64,000 bases of DNA from Spisula solida. Lineage: Eukaryota; Mollusca; Bivalvia; Venerida; Mactridae. Under the pieces are notes generated by a model, which saw only the letters and a list, made by a program, of their open reading frames with translations, had not been told where the DNA came from and made no database searches. Position 1 is the first letter of the stretch; the number at the start of each line of letters is the position of its first letter. The stretch is from the NCBI GenBank assembly GCA_947247005.1, contig OX365947.1, forward strand, positions 4,044,530 to 4,108,529. The letters are read 5' to 3'. The position numbers and the translations under genes were made by a program. This document shows, piece by piece, positions 23,291-36,840 of this stretch.

Positions 23291-24315
23291 CTTGAATAGT
23301 AAGCTATTGCAAGAGAAATGTGATTTCTGATTTGCGCTGCAGCCTTTTTATAGGAAACGCGAGTAGTTGTAAATTAATTCATTTTTGACACGTAGAGTGA
23401 CTGAGATGACACGTTGATTAATTAACTCGTGTCGTTAACACTACAATGGCATCTGTTAATCGGTGATTAATCACCGTGACGTGTTTGATTAGATTAGTGT
23501 GTATTTGTCAAACATTCCACACATGACTGATCAGCAATATTGAACCTGTCAAGTTGGAAAATGGTCGCACAGTACTATAATTATTTAAGAAAAAACTTTA
23601 TTTAAAAAATTACAAAATATAAAAACAATTCAAATATACGTAAGCATTTAACATTGTATTACGAGAGACATTTGGCCCCTAAATAATTCAGTAATACACA
23701 AACTGACTTTATACGATTCAGTTAGGCAGCAGTTTAATAATACTATACTGCATCGCACAAGTTGTGTAATATATGATCCGCCATTTTATATTGCACCAGT
23801 TATAAGAACATGAGAAGGTTGTAATTTTCTATAAATAATGTTTGAAATAATCTAAATTTGCACATCGGCATACAAACGTTATATAAGACGTGTAAGTACG
23901 GAAAAAACGAACATTAAGCATGCATACTGGTGCGTTTTTGTTCTGAACTCATGTTTTATAGCATAACTGTAGTCGACATAATTGATATAACGTACTGTCC
24001 ATATTGTCGTAGGTGGCGTGTTCGCACACAAAATGCGCGTGTTTAAATGTGGAAGGTATAGAGAAATTGTGTGTGACACCATGACAGTCGCAAAATTGCG
24101 ACAATAACTGTACTAATAATTTGCTACATATATACACGCATTGCGCCGCGCGCGTGTGTTTGTGTATTTACGAGTTTGTTTCAGACTATATCTAAGGTAG
24201 CTCGTGCGGGTGGGGTTTGACAGCTCATATAAGAAGTATTTCTTTCGAGAGAATTGGGTTGGCTCTAAAAAGGGCCGTTTGTGGAAAACGACGTGCGGTT
24301 TACATCCATGTAGAC

Positions 24316-24645
24316 TCAGTCAGTGTCGGATGAATACTCCGAATCGGAGCCCGACACTATCTCTACAGACTCGTCGAATAACTCACGGCGCAGCTCGGCG
24401 ACCTTGTCTGCCTTGGCGTAGGCATACTCGTAGTACATGTTCCTAGCACGCTCTATGACGGCCAGCTTCAAGCGCAAGTTGTAACGAAATGAGCGGTTGT
24501 TGCAACGCTTGGCCGCTTTGTAACGTTTCTGCACATCGCCGAGTCGCTGGTTGAGCATGACTATCTGATCGCAGGCCTTTCTAAAACGCCGCTCTGAATC
24601 GCTCAAAGTGAAACGCTTGTCAAGAGATTGAATTCGGGAAGGCAT
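24316..24645 (-). CDS. 109-aa array protein, copy 18
   Basis: Intact. R66, TCC. Hairpin 24261-24276; TATA 24700-24707. A private promoter change lies near 24850 (GATTAGATGAG). Confidence 0.75.
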   Translation of the reverse strand: MPSRIQSLDKRFTLSDSERRFRKACDQIVMLNQRLGDVQKRYKAAKRCNNRSFRYNLRLKLAVIERARNMYYEYAYAKADKVAELRRELFDESVEIVSGSDSEYSSDTD

Positions 24646-25670
24646 CTTGAATAGTAAGCTATTGCAAGAGAAATGTGATTTCTGATTTGCGCTGCAGCCT
24701 TTTTATAGGAAACGCGAGTAGTTGTAAATTAATTCATTTTTGACACGTAGAGTGACTGAGATGACACGTTGATTAATTAACTCGTGTCGTTAACACTACA
24801 ATGGCATCTGTTAATCGGTGATTAATCACCGTGACGTGTTTGATTAGATGAGTGTGTATTTGTCAAACATTCCACACATGACTGATCAGCAATATTGAAC
24901 CTGTCAAGTTGGAAAATGGTCGCACAGTACTATAATTATTTAAGAAAAAACTTTATTTAAAAAATTACAAAATATAAAAACAATTCAAATATACGTAAGC
25001 ATTTAACATTGTATTACGAGAGACATTTGGCCCCTAAATAATTCAGTAATACACAAACTGACTTTATACGATTCAGTTAGGCAGCAGTTTAATAATACTA
25101 TACTGCATCGCACAAGTTGTGTAATATATGATCCGCCATTTTATATTGCACCAGTTATAAGAACATGAGAAGGTTGTAATTTTCTATAAATAATGTTTGA
25201 AATAATCTAAATTTGCACATCGGCATACAAACGTTATATAAGACGTGTAAGTACGGAAAAAACGAACATTAAGCATGCATACTGGTGCGTTTTTGTTCTG
25301 AACTCATGTTTTATAGCATAACTGTAGTCGACATAATTGATATAACGTACTGTCCATATTGTCGTAGGTGGCGTGTTCGCACACAAAATGCGCGTGTTTA
25401 AATGTGGAAGGTATAGAGAAATTGTGTGTGACACCATGACAGTCGCAAAATTGCGACAATAACTGTACTAATAATTTGCTACATATATACACGCATTGCG
25501 CCGCGCGCGTGTGTTTGTGTATTTACGAGTTTGTTTCAGACTATATCTAAGGTAGCTCGTGCGGGTGGGGTTTGACAGCTCATATAAGAAGTATTTCTTT
25601 CGAGAGAATTGGGTTGGCTCTAAAAAGGGCCGTTTGTGGAAAACGACGTGCGGTTTACATCCATGTAGAC

Positions 25671-26000
25671 TCAGTCAGTGTCGGATGAATACTCCGAATC
25701 GGAGCCCGACACTATCTCTACAGACTCGTCGAATAACTCACGGCGCAGCTCGGCGACCTTGTCTGCCTTGGCGTAGGCATACTCGTAGTACATGTTCCTA
25801 GCACCCTCTATGACGGCCAGCTTCAAGCGCAAGTTGTAACGAAATGAGCGGTTGTTGCAACGCTTGGCCGCTTTGTAACGTTTCTGCACATCGCCGAGTC
25901 GCTGGTTGAGCATGACTATCTGATCGCAGGCCTTTCTAAAACGCCGCTCTGAATCGCTCAAAGTGAAACGCTTGTCAAGAGATTGAATTCGGGAAGGCAT
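25671..26000 (-). CDS. 109-aa array protein, copy 19
   Basis: Intact. G66, TCC. Hairpin 25616-25631; TATA 26055-26062. Confidence 0.75.
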   Translation of the reverse strand: MPSRIQSLDKRFTLSDSERRFRKACDQIVMLNQRLGDVQKRYKAAKRCNNRSFRYNLRLKLAVIEGARNMYYEYAYAKADKVAELRRELFDESVEIVSGSDSEYSSDTD

Positions 26001-27025
26001 CTTGAATAGTAAGCTATTGCAAGAGAAATGTGATTTCTGATTTGCGCTGCAGCCTTTTTATAGGAAACGCGAGTAGTTGTAAATTAATTCATTTTTGACA
26101 CGTAGAGTGACTGAGATGACACGTTGATTAATTAACTCGTGTCGTTAACACTACAATGGCATCTGTTAATCGGTGATTAATCACCGTGACGTGTTTGATT
26201 AGATTAGTGTGTATTTGTCAAACATTCCACACATGACTGATCAGCAATATTGAACCTGTCAAGTTGGAAAATGGTCGCACAGTACTATAATTATTTAAGA
26301 AAAAACTTTATTTAAAAAATTACAAAATATAAAAACAATTCAAATATACGTAAGCATTTAACATTGTATTACGAGAGACATTTGGCCCCTAAATAATTCA
26401 GTAATACACAAACTGACTTTATACGATTCAGTTAGGCAGCAGTTTAATAATACTATACTGCATCGCACAAGTTGTGTAATATATGATCCGCCATTTTATA
26501 TTGCACCAGTTATAAGAACATGAGAAGGTTGTAATTTTCTATAAATAATGTTTGAAATAATCTAAATTTGCACATCGGCATACAAACGTTATATAAGACG
26601 TGTAAGTACGGAAAAAACGAACATTAAGCATGCATACTGGTGCGTTTTTGTTCTGAACTCATGTTTTATAGCATAACTGTAGTCGACATAATTGATATAA
26701 CGTACTGTCCATATTGTCGTAGGTGGCGTGTTCGCACACAAAATGCGCGTGTTTAAATGTGGAAGGTATAGAGAAATTGTGTGTGACACCATGACAGTCG
26801 CAAAATTGCGACAATAACTGTACTAATAATTTGCTACATATATACACGCATTGCGCCGCGCGCGTGTGTTTGTGTATTTACGAGTTTGTTTCAGACTATA
26901 TCTAAGGTAGCTCGTGCGGGTGGGGTTTGACAGCTCATATAAGAAGTATTTCTTTCGAGAGAATTGGGTTGGCTCTAAAAAGGGCCGTTTGTGGAAAACG
27001 ACGTGCGGTTTACATCCATGTAGAC

Positions 27026-27355
27026 TCAGTCAGTGTCGGATGAATACTCCGAATCGGAGCCCGACACTATCTCTACAGACTCGTCGAATAACTCACGGCG
27101 CAGCTCGGCGACCTTGTCTGCCTTGGCGTAGGCATACTCGTAGTACATGTTCCTAGCACGCTCTATGACGGCCAGCTTCAAGCGCAAGTTGTAACGAAAT
27201 GAGCGGTTGTTGCAACGCTTGGCCGCTTTGTAACGTTTCTGCACATCGCCGAGTCGCTGGTTGAGCATGACTATCTGATCGCAGGCCTTTCTAAAACGCC
27301 GCTCTGAATCGCTCAAAGTGAAACGCTTGTCAAGAGATTGAATTCGGGAAGGCAT
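27026..27355 (-). CDS. 109-aa array protein, copy 20
   Basis: Intact. R66, TCC. Hairpin 26971-26986; TATA 27410-27417. Confidence 0.75.
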   Translation of the reverse strand: MPSRIQSLDKRFTLSDSERRFRKACDQIVMLNQRLGDVQKRYKAAKRCNNRSFRYNLRLKLAVIERARNMYYEYAYAKADKVAELRRELFDESVEIVSGSDSEYSSDTD

Positions 27356-28380
27356 CTTGAATAGTAAGCTATTGCAAGAGAAATGTGATTTCTGATTTGC
27401 GCTGCAGCCTTTTTATAGGAAACGCGAGTAGTTGTAAATTAATTCATTTTTGACACGTAGAGTGACTGAGATGACACGTTGATTAATTAACTCGTGTCGT
27501 TAACACTACAATGGCATCTGTTAATCGGTGATTAATCACCGTGACGTGTTTGATTAGATTAGTGTGTATTTGTCAAACATTCCACACATGACTGATCAGC
27601 AATATTGAACCTGTCAAGTTGGAAAATGGTCGCACAGTACTATAATTATTTAAGAAAAAACTTTATTTAAAAAATTACAAAATATAAAAACAATTCAAAT
27701 ATACGTAAGCATTTAACATTGTATTACGAGAGACATTTGGCCCCTAAATAATTCAGTAATACACAAACTGACTTTATACGATTCAGTTAGGCAGCAGTTT
27801 AATAATACTATACTGCATCGCACAAGTTGTGTAATATATGATCCGCCATTTTATATTGCACCAGTTATAAGAACATGAGAAGGTTGTAATTTTCTATAAA
27901 TAATGTTTGAAATAATCTAAATTTGCACATCGGCATACAAACGTTATATAAGACGTGTAAGTACGGAAAAAACGAACATTAAGCATGCATACTGGTGCGT
28001 TTTTGTTCTGAACTCATGTTTTATAGCATAACTGTAGTCGACATAATTGATATAACGTACTGTCCATATTGTCGTAGGTGGCGTGTTCGCACACAAAATG
28101 CGCGTGTTTAAATGTGGAAGGTATAGAGAAATTGTGTGTGACACCATGACAGTCGCAAAATTGCGACAATAACTGTACTAATAATTTGCTACATATATAC
28201 ACGCATTGCGCCGCGCGCGTGTGTTTGTGTATTTACGAGTTTGTTTCAGACTATATCTAAGGTAGCTCGTGCGGGTGGGGTTTGACAGCTCATATAAGAA
28301 GTATTTCTTTCGAGAGAATTGGGTTGGCTCTAAAAAGGGCCGTTTGTGGAAAACGACGTGCGGTTTACATCCATGTAGAC

Positions 28381-28710
28381 TCAGTCAGTGTCGGATGAAT
28401 ACTCCGAATCGGAGCCCGACACTATCTCTACAGACTCGTCGAATAACTCACGGCGCAGCTCGGCGACCTTGTCTGCCTTGGCGTAGGCATACTCGTAGTA
28501 CATGTTCCTAGCACGCTCTATGACGGCCAGCTTCAAGCGCAAGTTGTAACGAAATGAGCGGTTGTTGCAACGCTTGGCCGCTTTGTAACGTTTCTGCACA
28601 TCGCCGAGTCGCTGGTTGAGCATGACTATCTGATCGCAGGCCTTTCTAAAACGCCGCTCTGAATCGCTCAAAGTGAAACGCTTGTCAAGAGATTGAATTC
28701 GGGAAGGCAT
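28381..28710 (-). CDS. 109-aa array protein, copy 21
   Basis: Intact. R66, TCC. Hairpin 28326-28341; TATA 28765-28772. Confidence 0.75.
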   Translation of the reverse strand: MPSRIQSLDKRFTLSDSERRFRKACDQIVMLNQRLGDVQKRYKAAKRCNNRSFRYNLRLKLAVIERARNMYYEYAYAKADKVAELRRELFDESVEIVSGSDSEYSSDTD

Positions 28711-29735
28711 CTTGAATAGTAAGCTATTGCAAGAGAAATGTGATTTCTGATTTGCGCTGCAGCCTTTTTATAGGAAACGCGAGTAGTTGTAAATTAATTC
28801 ATTTTTGACACGTAGAGTGACTGAGATGACACGTTGATTAATTAACTCGTGTCGTTAACACTACAATGGCATCTGTTAATCGGTGATTAATCACCGTGAC
28901 GTGTTTGATTAGATTAGTGTGTATTTGTCAAACATTCCACACATGACTGATCAGCAATATTGAACCTGTCAAGTTGGAAAATGGTCGCACAGTACTATAA
29001 TTATTTAAGAAAAAACTTTATTTAAAAAATTACAAAATATAAAAACAATTCAAATATACGTAAGCATTTAACATTGTATTACGAGAGACATTTGGCCCCT
29101 AAATAATTCAGTAATACACAAACTGACTTTATACGATTCAGTTAGGCAGCAGTTTAATAATACTATACTGCATCGCACAAGTTGTGTAATATATGATCCG
29201 CCATTTTATATTGCACCAGTTATAAGAACATGAGAAGGTTGTAATTTTCTATAAATAATGTTTGAAATAATCTAAATTTGCACATCGGCATACAAACGTT
29301 ATATAAGACGTGTAAGTACGGAAAAAACGAACATTAAGCATGCATACTGGTGCGTTTTTGTTCTGAACTCATGTTTTATAGCATAACTGTAGTCGACATA
29401 ATTGATATAACGTACTGTCCATATTGTCGTAGGTGGCGTGTTCGCACACAAAATGCGCGTGTTTAAATGTGGAAGGTATAGAGAAATTGTGTGTGACACC
29501 ATGACAGTCGCAAAATTGCGACAATAACTGTACTAATAATTTGCTACATATATACACGCATTGCGCCGCGCGCGTGTGTTTGTGTATTTACGAGTTTGTT
29601 TCAGACTATATCTAAGGTAGCTCGTGCGGGTGGGGTTTGACAGCTCATATAAGAAGTATTTCTTTCGAGAGAATTGGGTTGGCTCTAAAAAGGGCCGTTT
29701 GTGGAAAACGACGTGCGGTTTACATCCATGTAGAC

Positions 29736-30065
29736 TCAGTCAGTGTCCGATGAATACTCCGAATCGGAGCCCGACACTATCTCTACATACTCGTCGAATA
29801 ACTCACGGCGCAGCTCGGCGACCTTGTCTGCCTTGGCGTAGGCATACTCGTAGTACATGTTCCTAGCACGCTCTATGACGGCCAGCTTCAAGCGCAAGTT
29901 GTAACGAAATGAGCGGTTGTTGCAACGCTTGGCCGCTTTGTAACGTTTCTGCACATCGCCGAGTCGCTGGTTGAGCATGACTATCTGATCGCAGGCCTTT
30001 CTAAAACGCCGCTCTGAATCGCTCAAAGTGAAACGCTTGTCAAGAGATTGAATTCGGGAAGGCAT
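29736..30065 (-). CDS. 109-aa array protein, copy 22 (S93Y)
   Basis: Intact. R66, TCG, and S93Y at the start of the acidic tail, a change shared only with copy 34. Hairpin 29681-29696; TATA 30120-30127; promoter base T (30222), unlike copy 34. Confidence 0.75.
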   Translation of the reverse strand: MPSRIQSLDKRFTLSDSERRFRKACDQIVMLNQRLGDVQKRYKAAKRCNNRSFRYNLRLKLAVIERARNMYYEYAYAKADKVAELRRELFDEYVEIVSGSDSEYSSDTD

Positions 30066-31090
30066 CTTGAATAGTAAGCTATTGCAAGAGAAATGTGATT
30101 TCTGATTTGCGCTGCAGCCTTTTTATAGGAAACGCGAGTAGTTGTAAATTAATTCATTTTTGACACGTAGAGTGACTGAGATGACACGTTGATTAATTAA
30201 CTCGTGTCGTTAACACTACAATGGCATCTGTTAATCGGTGATTAATCACCGTGACGTGTTTGATTAGATTAGTGTGTATTTGTCAAACATTCCACACATG
30301 ACTGATCAGCAATATTGAACCTGTCAAGTTGGAAAATGGTCGCACAGTACTATAATTATTTAAGAAAAAACTTTATTTAAAAAATTACAAAATATAAAAA
30401 CAATTCAAATATACGTAAGCATTTAACATTGTATTACGAGAGACATTTGGCCCCTAAATAATTCAGTAATACACAAACTGACTTTATACGATTCAGTTAG
30501 GCAGCAGTTTAATAATACTATACTGCATCGCACAAGTTGTGTAATATATGATCCGCCATTTTATATTGCACCAGTTATAAGAACATGAGAAGGTTGTAAT
30601 TTTCTATAAATAATGTTTGAAATAATCTAAATTTGCACATCGGCATACAAACGTTATATAAGACGTGTAAGTACGGAAAAAACGAACATTAAGCATGCAT
30701 ACTGGTGCGTTTTTGTTCTGAACTCATGTTTTATAGCATAACTGTAGTCGACATAATTGATATAACGTACTGTCCATATTGTCGTAGGTGGCGTGTTCGC
30801 ACACAAAATGCGCGTGTTTAAATGTGGAAGGTATAGAGAAATTGTGTGTGACACCATGACAGTCGCAAAATTGCGACAATAACTGTACTAATAATTTGCT
30901 ACATATATACACGCATTGCGCCGCGCGCGTGTGTTTGTGTATTTACGAGTTTGTTTCAGACTATATCTAAGGTAGCTCGTGCGGGTGGGGTTTGACAGCT
31001 CATATAAGAAGTATTTCTTTCGAGAGAATTGGGTTGGCTCTAAAAAGGGCCGTTTGTGGAAAACGACGTGCGGTTTACATCCATGTAGAC

Positions 31091-31420
31091 TCAGTCAGTG
31101 TCGGATGAATACTCCGAATCGGAGCCCGACACTATCTCTACAGACTCGTCGAATAACTCACGGCGCAGCTCGGCGACCTTGTCTGCCTTGGCGTAGGCAT
31201 ACTCGTAGTACATGTTCCTAGCACGCTCTATGACGGCCAGCTTCAAGCGCAAGTTGTAACGAAATGAGCGGTTGTTGCAACGCTTGGCCGCTTTGTAACG
31301 TTTCTGCACATCGCCGAGTCGCTGGTTGAGCATGACTATCTGATCGCAGGCCTTTCTAAAACGCCGCTCTGAATCGCTCAAAGTGAAACGCTTGTCAAGA
31401 GATTGAATTCGGGAAGGCAT
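31091..31420 (-). CDS. 109-aa array protein, copy 23
   Basis: Intact. R66, TCC. Hairpin 31036-31051; TATA 31475-31482. Confidence 0.75.
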   Translation of the reverse strand: MPSRIQSLDKRFTLSDSERRFRKACDQIVMLNQRLGDVQKRYKAAKRCNNRSFRYNLRLKLAVIERARNMYYEYAYAKADKVAELRRELFDESVEIVSGSDSEYSSDTD

Positions 31421-32445
31421 CTTGAATAGTAAGCTATTGCAAGAGAAATGTGATTTCTGATTTGCGCTGCAGCCTTTTTATAGGAAACGCGAGTAGTTGT
31501 AAATTAATTCATTTTTGACACGTAGAGTGACTGAGATGACACGTTGATTAATTAACTCGTGTCGTTAACACTACAATGGCATCTGTTAATCGGTGATTAA
31601 TCACCGTGACGTGTTTGATTAGATTAGTGTGTATTTGTCAAACATTCCACACATGACTGATCAGCAATATTGAACCTGTCAAGTTGGAAAATGGTCGCAC
31701 AGTACTATAATTATTTAAGAAAAAACTTTATTTAAAAAATTACAAAATATAAAAACAATTCAAATATACGTAAGCATTTAACATTGTATTACGAGAGACA
31801 TTTGGCCCCTAAATAATTCAGTAATACACAAACTGACTTTATACGATTCAGTTAGGCAGCAGTTTAATAATACTATACTGCATCGCACAAGTTGTGTAAT
31901 ATATGATCCGCCATTTTATATTGCACCAGTTATAAGAACATGAGAAGGTTGTAATTTTCTATAAATAATGTTTGAAATAATCTAAATTTGCACATCGGCA
32001 TACAAACGTTATATAAGACGTGTAAGTACGGAAAAAACGAACATTAAGCATGCATACTGGTGCGTTTTTGTTCTGAACTCATGTTTTATAGCATAACTGT
32101 AGTCGACATAATTGATATAACGTACTGTCCATATTGTCGTAGGTGGCGTGTTCGCACACAAAATGCGCGTGTTTAAATGTGGAAGGTATAGAGAAATTGT
32201 GTGTGACACCATGACAGTCGCAAAATTGCGACAATAACTGTACTAATAATTTGCTACATATATACACGCATTGCGCCGCGCGCGTGTGTTTGTGTATTTA
32301 CGAGTTTGTTTCAGACTATATCTAAGGTAGCTCGTGCGGGTGGGGTTTGACAGCTCATATAAGAAGTATTTCTTTCGAGAGAATTGGGTTGGCTCTAAAA
32401 AGGGCCGTTTGTGGAAAACGACGTGCGGTTTACATCCATGTAGAC

Positions 32446-32775
32446 TCAGTCAGTGTCGGATGAATACTCCGAATCGGAGCCCGACACTATCTCTACAGAC
32501 TCGTCGAATAACTCACGGCGCAGCTCGGCGACCTTGTCTGCCTTGGCGTAGGCATACTCGTAGTACATGTTCCTAGCACGCTCTATGACGGCCAGCTTCA
32601 AGCGCAAGTTGTAACGAAATGAGCGGTTGTTGCAACGCTTGGCCGCTTTGTAACGTTTCTGCACATCGCCGAGTCGCTGGTTGAGCATGACTATCTGATC
32701 GCAGGCCTTTCTAAAACGCCGCTCTGAATCGCTCAAAGTGAAACGCTTGTCAAGAGATTGAATTCGGGAAGGCAT
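32446..32775 (-). CDS. 109-aa array protein, copy 24
   Basis: Intact. R66, TCC. Hairpin 32391-32406; TATA 32830-32837. The promoter base is A (32932), an isolated return of the left-end promoter type. Confidence 0.75.
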   Translation of the reverse strand: MPSRIQSLDKRFTLSDSERRFRKACDQIVMLNQRLGDVQKRYKAAKRCNNRSFRYNLRLKLAVIERARNMYYEYAYAKADKVAELRRELFDESVEIVSGSDSEYSSDTD

Positions 32776-33800
32776 CTTGAATAGTAAGCTATTGCAAGAG
32801 AAATGTGATTTCTGATTTGCGCTGCAGCCTTTTTATAGGAAACGCGAGTAGTTGTAAATTAATTCATTTTTGACACGTAGAGTGACTGAGATGACACGTT
32901 GATTAATTAACTCGTGTCGTTAACACTACAAAGGCATCTGTTAATCGGTGATTAATCACCGTGACGTGTTTGATTAGATTAGTGTGTATTTGTCAAACAT
33001 TCCACACATGACTGATCAGCAATATTGAACCTGTCAAGTTGGAAAATGGTCGCACAGTACTATAATTATTTAAGAAAAAACTTTATTTAAAAAATTACAA
33101 AATATAAAAACAATTCAAATATACGTAAGCATTTAACATTGTATTACGAGAGACATTTGGCCCCTAAATAATTCAGTAATACACAAACTGACTTTATACG
33201 ATTCAGTTAGGCAGCAGTTTAATAATACTATACTGCATCGCACAAGTTGTGTAATATATGATCCGCCATTTTATATTGCACCAGTTATAAGAACATGAGA
33301 AGGTTGTAATTTTCTATAAATAATGTTTGAAATAATCTAAATTTGCACATCGGCATACAAACGTTATATAAGACGTGTAAGTACGGAAAAAACGAACATT
33401 AAGCATGCATACTGGTGCGTTTTTGTTCTGAACTCATGTTTTATAGCATAACTGTAGTCGACATAATTGATATAACGTACTGTCCATATTGTCGTAGGTG
33501 GCGTGTTCGCACACAAAATGCGCGTGTTTAAATGTGGAAGGTATAGAGAAATTGTGTGTGACACCATGACAGTCGCAAAATTGCGACAATAACTGTACTA
33601 ATAATTTGCTACATATATACACGCATTGCGCCGCGCGCGTGTGTTTGTGTATTTACGAGTTTGTTTCAGACTATATCTAAGGTAGCTCGTGCGGGTGGGG
33701 TTTGACAGCTCATATAAGAAGTATTTCTTTCGAGAGAATTGGGTTGGCTCTAAAAAGGGCCGTTTGTGGAAAACGACGTGCGGTTTACATCCATGTAGAC

Positions 33801-34130
33801 TCAGTCAGTGTCCGATGAATACTCCGAATCGGAGCCCGACACTATCTCTACAGACTCGTCGAATAACTCACGGCGCAGCTCGGCGACCTTGTCTGCCTTG
33901 GCGTAGGCATACTCGTAGTACATGTTCCTAGCACCCTCTATGACGGCCAGCTTCAAGCGCAAGTTGTAACGAAATGAGCGGTTGTTGCAACGCTTGGCCG
34001 CTTTGTAACGTTTCTGCACATCGCCGAGTCGCTGGTTGAGCATGACTATCTGATCGCAGGCCTTTCTAAAACGCCGCTCTGAATCGTTCAAAGTGAAACG
34101 CTTGTCAAGAGATTGAATTCGGGAAGGCAT
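33801..34130 (-). CDS. 109-aa array protein, copy 25 (S15N)
   Basis: Intact. S15N (removes a CK2-type site), G66, TCG. Hairpin 33746-33761; TATA 34185-34192. Confidence 0.75.
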   Translation of the reverse strand: MPSRIQSLDKRFTLNDSERRFRKACDQIVMLNQRLGDVQKRYKAAKRCNNRSFRYNLRLKLAVIEGARNMYYEYAYAKADKVAELRRELFDESVEIVSGSDSEYSSDTD

Positions 34131-35155
34131 CTTGAATAGTAAGCTATTGCAAGAGAAATGTGATTTCTGATTTGCGCTGCAGCCTTTTTATAGGAAACGC
34201 GAGTAGTTGTAAATTAATTCATTTTTGACACGTAGAGTGACTGAGATGACACGTTGATTAATTAACTCGTGTCGTTAACACTACAATGGCATCTGTTAAT
34301 CGGTGATTAATCACCGTGACGTGTTTGATTAGATTAGTGTGTATTTGTCAAACATTCCACACATGACTGATCAGCAATATTGAACCTGTCAAGTTGGAAA
34401 ATGGTCGCACAGTACTATAATTATTTAAGAAAAAACTTTATTTAAAAAATTACAAAATATAAAAACAATTCAAATATACGTAAGCATTTAACATTGTATT
34501 ACGAGAGACATTTGGCCCCTAAATAATTCAGTAATACACAAACTGACTTTATACGATTCAGTTAGGCAGCAGTTTAATAATACTATACTGCATCGCACAA
34601 GTTGTGTAATATATGATCCGCCATTTTATATTGCACCAGTTATAAGAACATGAGAAGGTTGTAATTTTCTATAAATAATGTTTGAAATAATCTAAATTTG
34701 CACATCGGCATACAAACGTTATATAAGACGTGTAAGTACGGAAAAAACGAACATTAAGCATGCATACTGGTGCGTTTTTGTTCTGAACTCATGTTTTATA
34801 GCATAACTGTAGTCGACATAATTGATATAACGTACTGTCCATATTGTCGTAGGTGGCGTGTTCGCACACAAAATGCGCGTGTTTAAATGTGGAAGGTATA
34901 GAGAAATTGTGTGTGACACCATGACAGTCGCAAAATTGCGACAATAACTGTACTAATAATTTGCTACATATATACACGCATTGCGCCGCGCGCGTGTGTT
35001 TGTGTATTTACGAGTTTGTTTCAGACTATATCTAAGGTAGCTCGTGCGGGTGGGGTTTGACAGCTCATATAAGAAGTATTTCTTTCGAGAGAATTGGGTT
35101 GGCTCTAAAAAGGGCCGTTTGTGGAAAACGACGTGCGGTTTACATCCATGTAGAC

Positions 35156-35485
35156 TCAGTCAGTGTCGGATGAATACTCCGAATCGGAGCCCGACACTAT
35201 CTCTACAGACTCGTCGAATAACTCACGGCGCAGCTCGGCGACCTTGTCTGCCTTGGCGTAGGCATACTCGTAGTACATGTTCCTAGCACCCTCTATGACG
35301 GCCAGCTTCAAGCGCAAGTTGTAACGAAATGAGCGGTTGTTGCAACGCTTGGCCGCTTTGTAACGTTTCTGCACATCGCCGAGTCGCTGGTTGAGCATGA
35401 CTATCTGATCGCAGGCCTTTCTAAAACGCCGCTCTGAATCGTTCAAAGTGAAACGCTTGTCAAGAGATTGAATTCGGGAAGGCAT
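35156..35485 (-). CDS. 109-aa array protein, copy 26 (S15N)
   Basis: Intact. S15N shared with the adjacent copy 25, but Ser106 is TCC, so the two units are not simple duplicates. G66. Hairpin 35101-35116; TATA 35540-35547. Confidence 0.75.
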   Translation of the reverse strand: MPSRIQSLDKRFTLNDSERRFRKACDQIVMLNQRLGDVQKRYKAAKRCNNRSFRYNLRLKLAVIEGARNMYYEYAYAKADKVAELRRELFDESVEIVSGSDSEYSSDTD

Positions 35486-36510
35486 CTTGAATAGTAAGCT
35501 ATTGCAAGAGAAATGTGATTTCTGATTTGCGCTGCAGCCTTTTTATAGGAAACGCGAGTAGTTGTAAATTAATTCATTTTTGACACGTAGAGTGACTGAG
35601 ATGACACGTTGATTAATTAACTCGTGTCGTTAACACTACAATGGCATCTGTTAATCGGTGATTAATCACCGTGACGTGTTTGATTAGATTAGTGTGTATT
35701 TGTCAAACATTCCACACATGACTGATCAGCAATATTGAACCTGTCAAGTTGGAAAATGGTCGCACAGTACTATAATTATTTAAGAAAAAACTTTATTTAA
35801 AAAATTACAAAATATAAAAACAATTCAAATATACGTAAGCATTTAACATTGTATTACGAGAGACATTTGGCCCCTAAATAATTCAGTAATACACAAACTG
35901 ACTTTATACGATTCAGTTAGGCAGCAGTTTAATAATACTATACTGCATCGCACAAGTTGTGTAATATATGATCCGCCATTTTATATTGCACCAGTTATAA
36001 GAACATGAGAAGGTTGTAATTTTCTATAAATAATGTTTGAAATAATCTAAATTTGCACATCGGCATACAAACGTTATATAAGACGTGTAAGTACGGAAAA
36101 AACGAACATTAAGCATGCATACTGGTGCGTTTTTGTTCTGAACTCATGTTTTATAGCATAACTGTAGTCGACATAATTGATATAACGTACTGTCCATATT
36201 GTCGTAGGTGGCGTGTTCGCACACAAAATGCGCGTGTTTAAATGTGGAAGGTATAGAGAAATTGTGTGTGACACCATGACAGTCGCAAAATTGCGACAAT
36301 AACTGTACTAATAATTTGCTACATATATACACGCATTGCGCCGCGCGCGTGTGTTTGTGTATTTACGAGTTTGTTTCAGACTATATCTAAGGTAGCTCGT
36401 GCGGGTGGGGTTTGACAGCTCATATAAGAAGTATTTCTTTCGAGAGAATTGGGTTGGCTCTAAAAAGGGCCGTTTGTGGAAAACGACGTGCGGTTTACAT
36501 CCATGTAGAC

Positions 36511-36840
36511 TCAGTCAGTGTCGGATGAATACTCCGAATCGGAGCCCGACACTATCTCTACAGACTCGTCGAATAACTCACGGCGCAGCTCGGCGACCTT
36601 GTCTGCCTTGGCGTAGGCATACTCGTAGTACATGTTCCTAGCACCCTCTATGACGGCCAGCTTCAAGCGCAAGTTGTAACGAAATGAGCGGTTGTTGCAA
36701 CGCTTGGCCGCTTTGTAACGTTTCTGCACATCGCCGAGTCGCTGGTTGAGCATGACTATCTGATCGCAGGCCTTTCTAAAACGCCGCTCTGAATCGCTCA
36801 AAGTGAAACGCTTGTCAAGAGATTGAATTCGGGAAGGCAT
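36511..36840 (-). CDS. 109-aa array protein, copy 27
   Basis: Intact. G66, TCC. Hairpin 36456-36471; TATA 36895-36902. Confidence 0.75.
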   Translation of the reverse strand: MPSRIQSLDKRFTLSDSERRFRKACDQIVMLNQRLGDVQKRYKAAKRCNNRSFRYNLRLKLAVIEGARNMYYEYAYAKADKVAELRRELFDESVEIVSGSDSEYSSDTD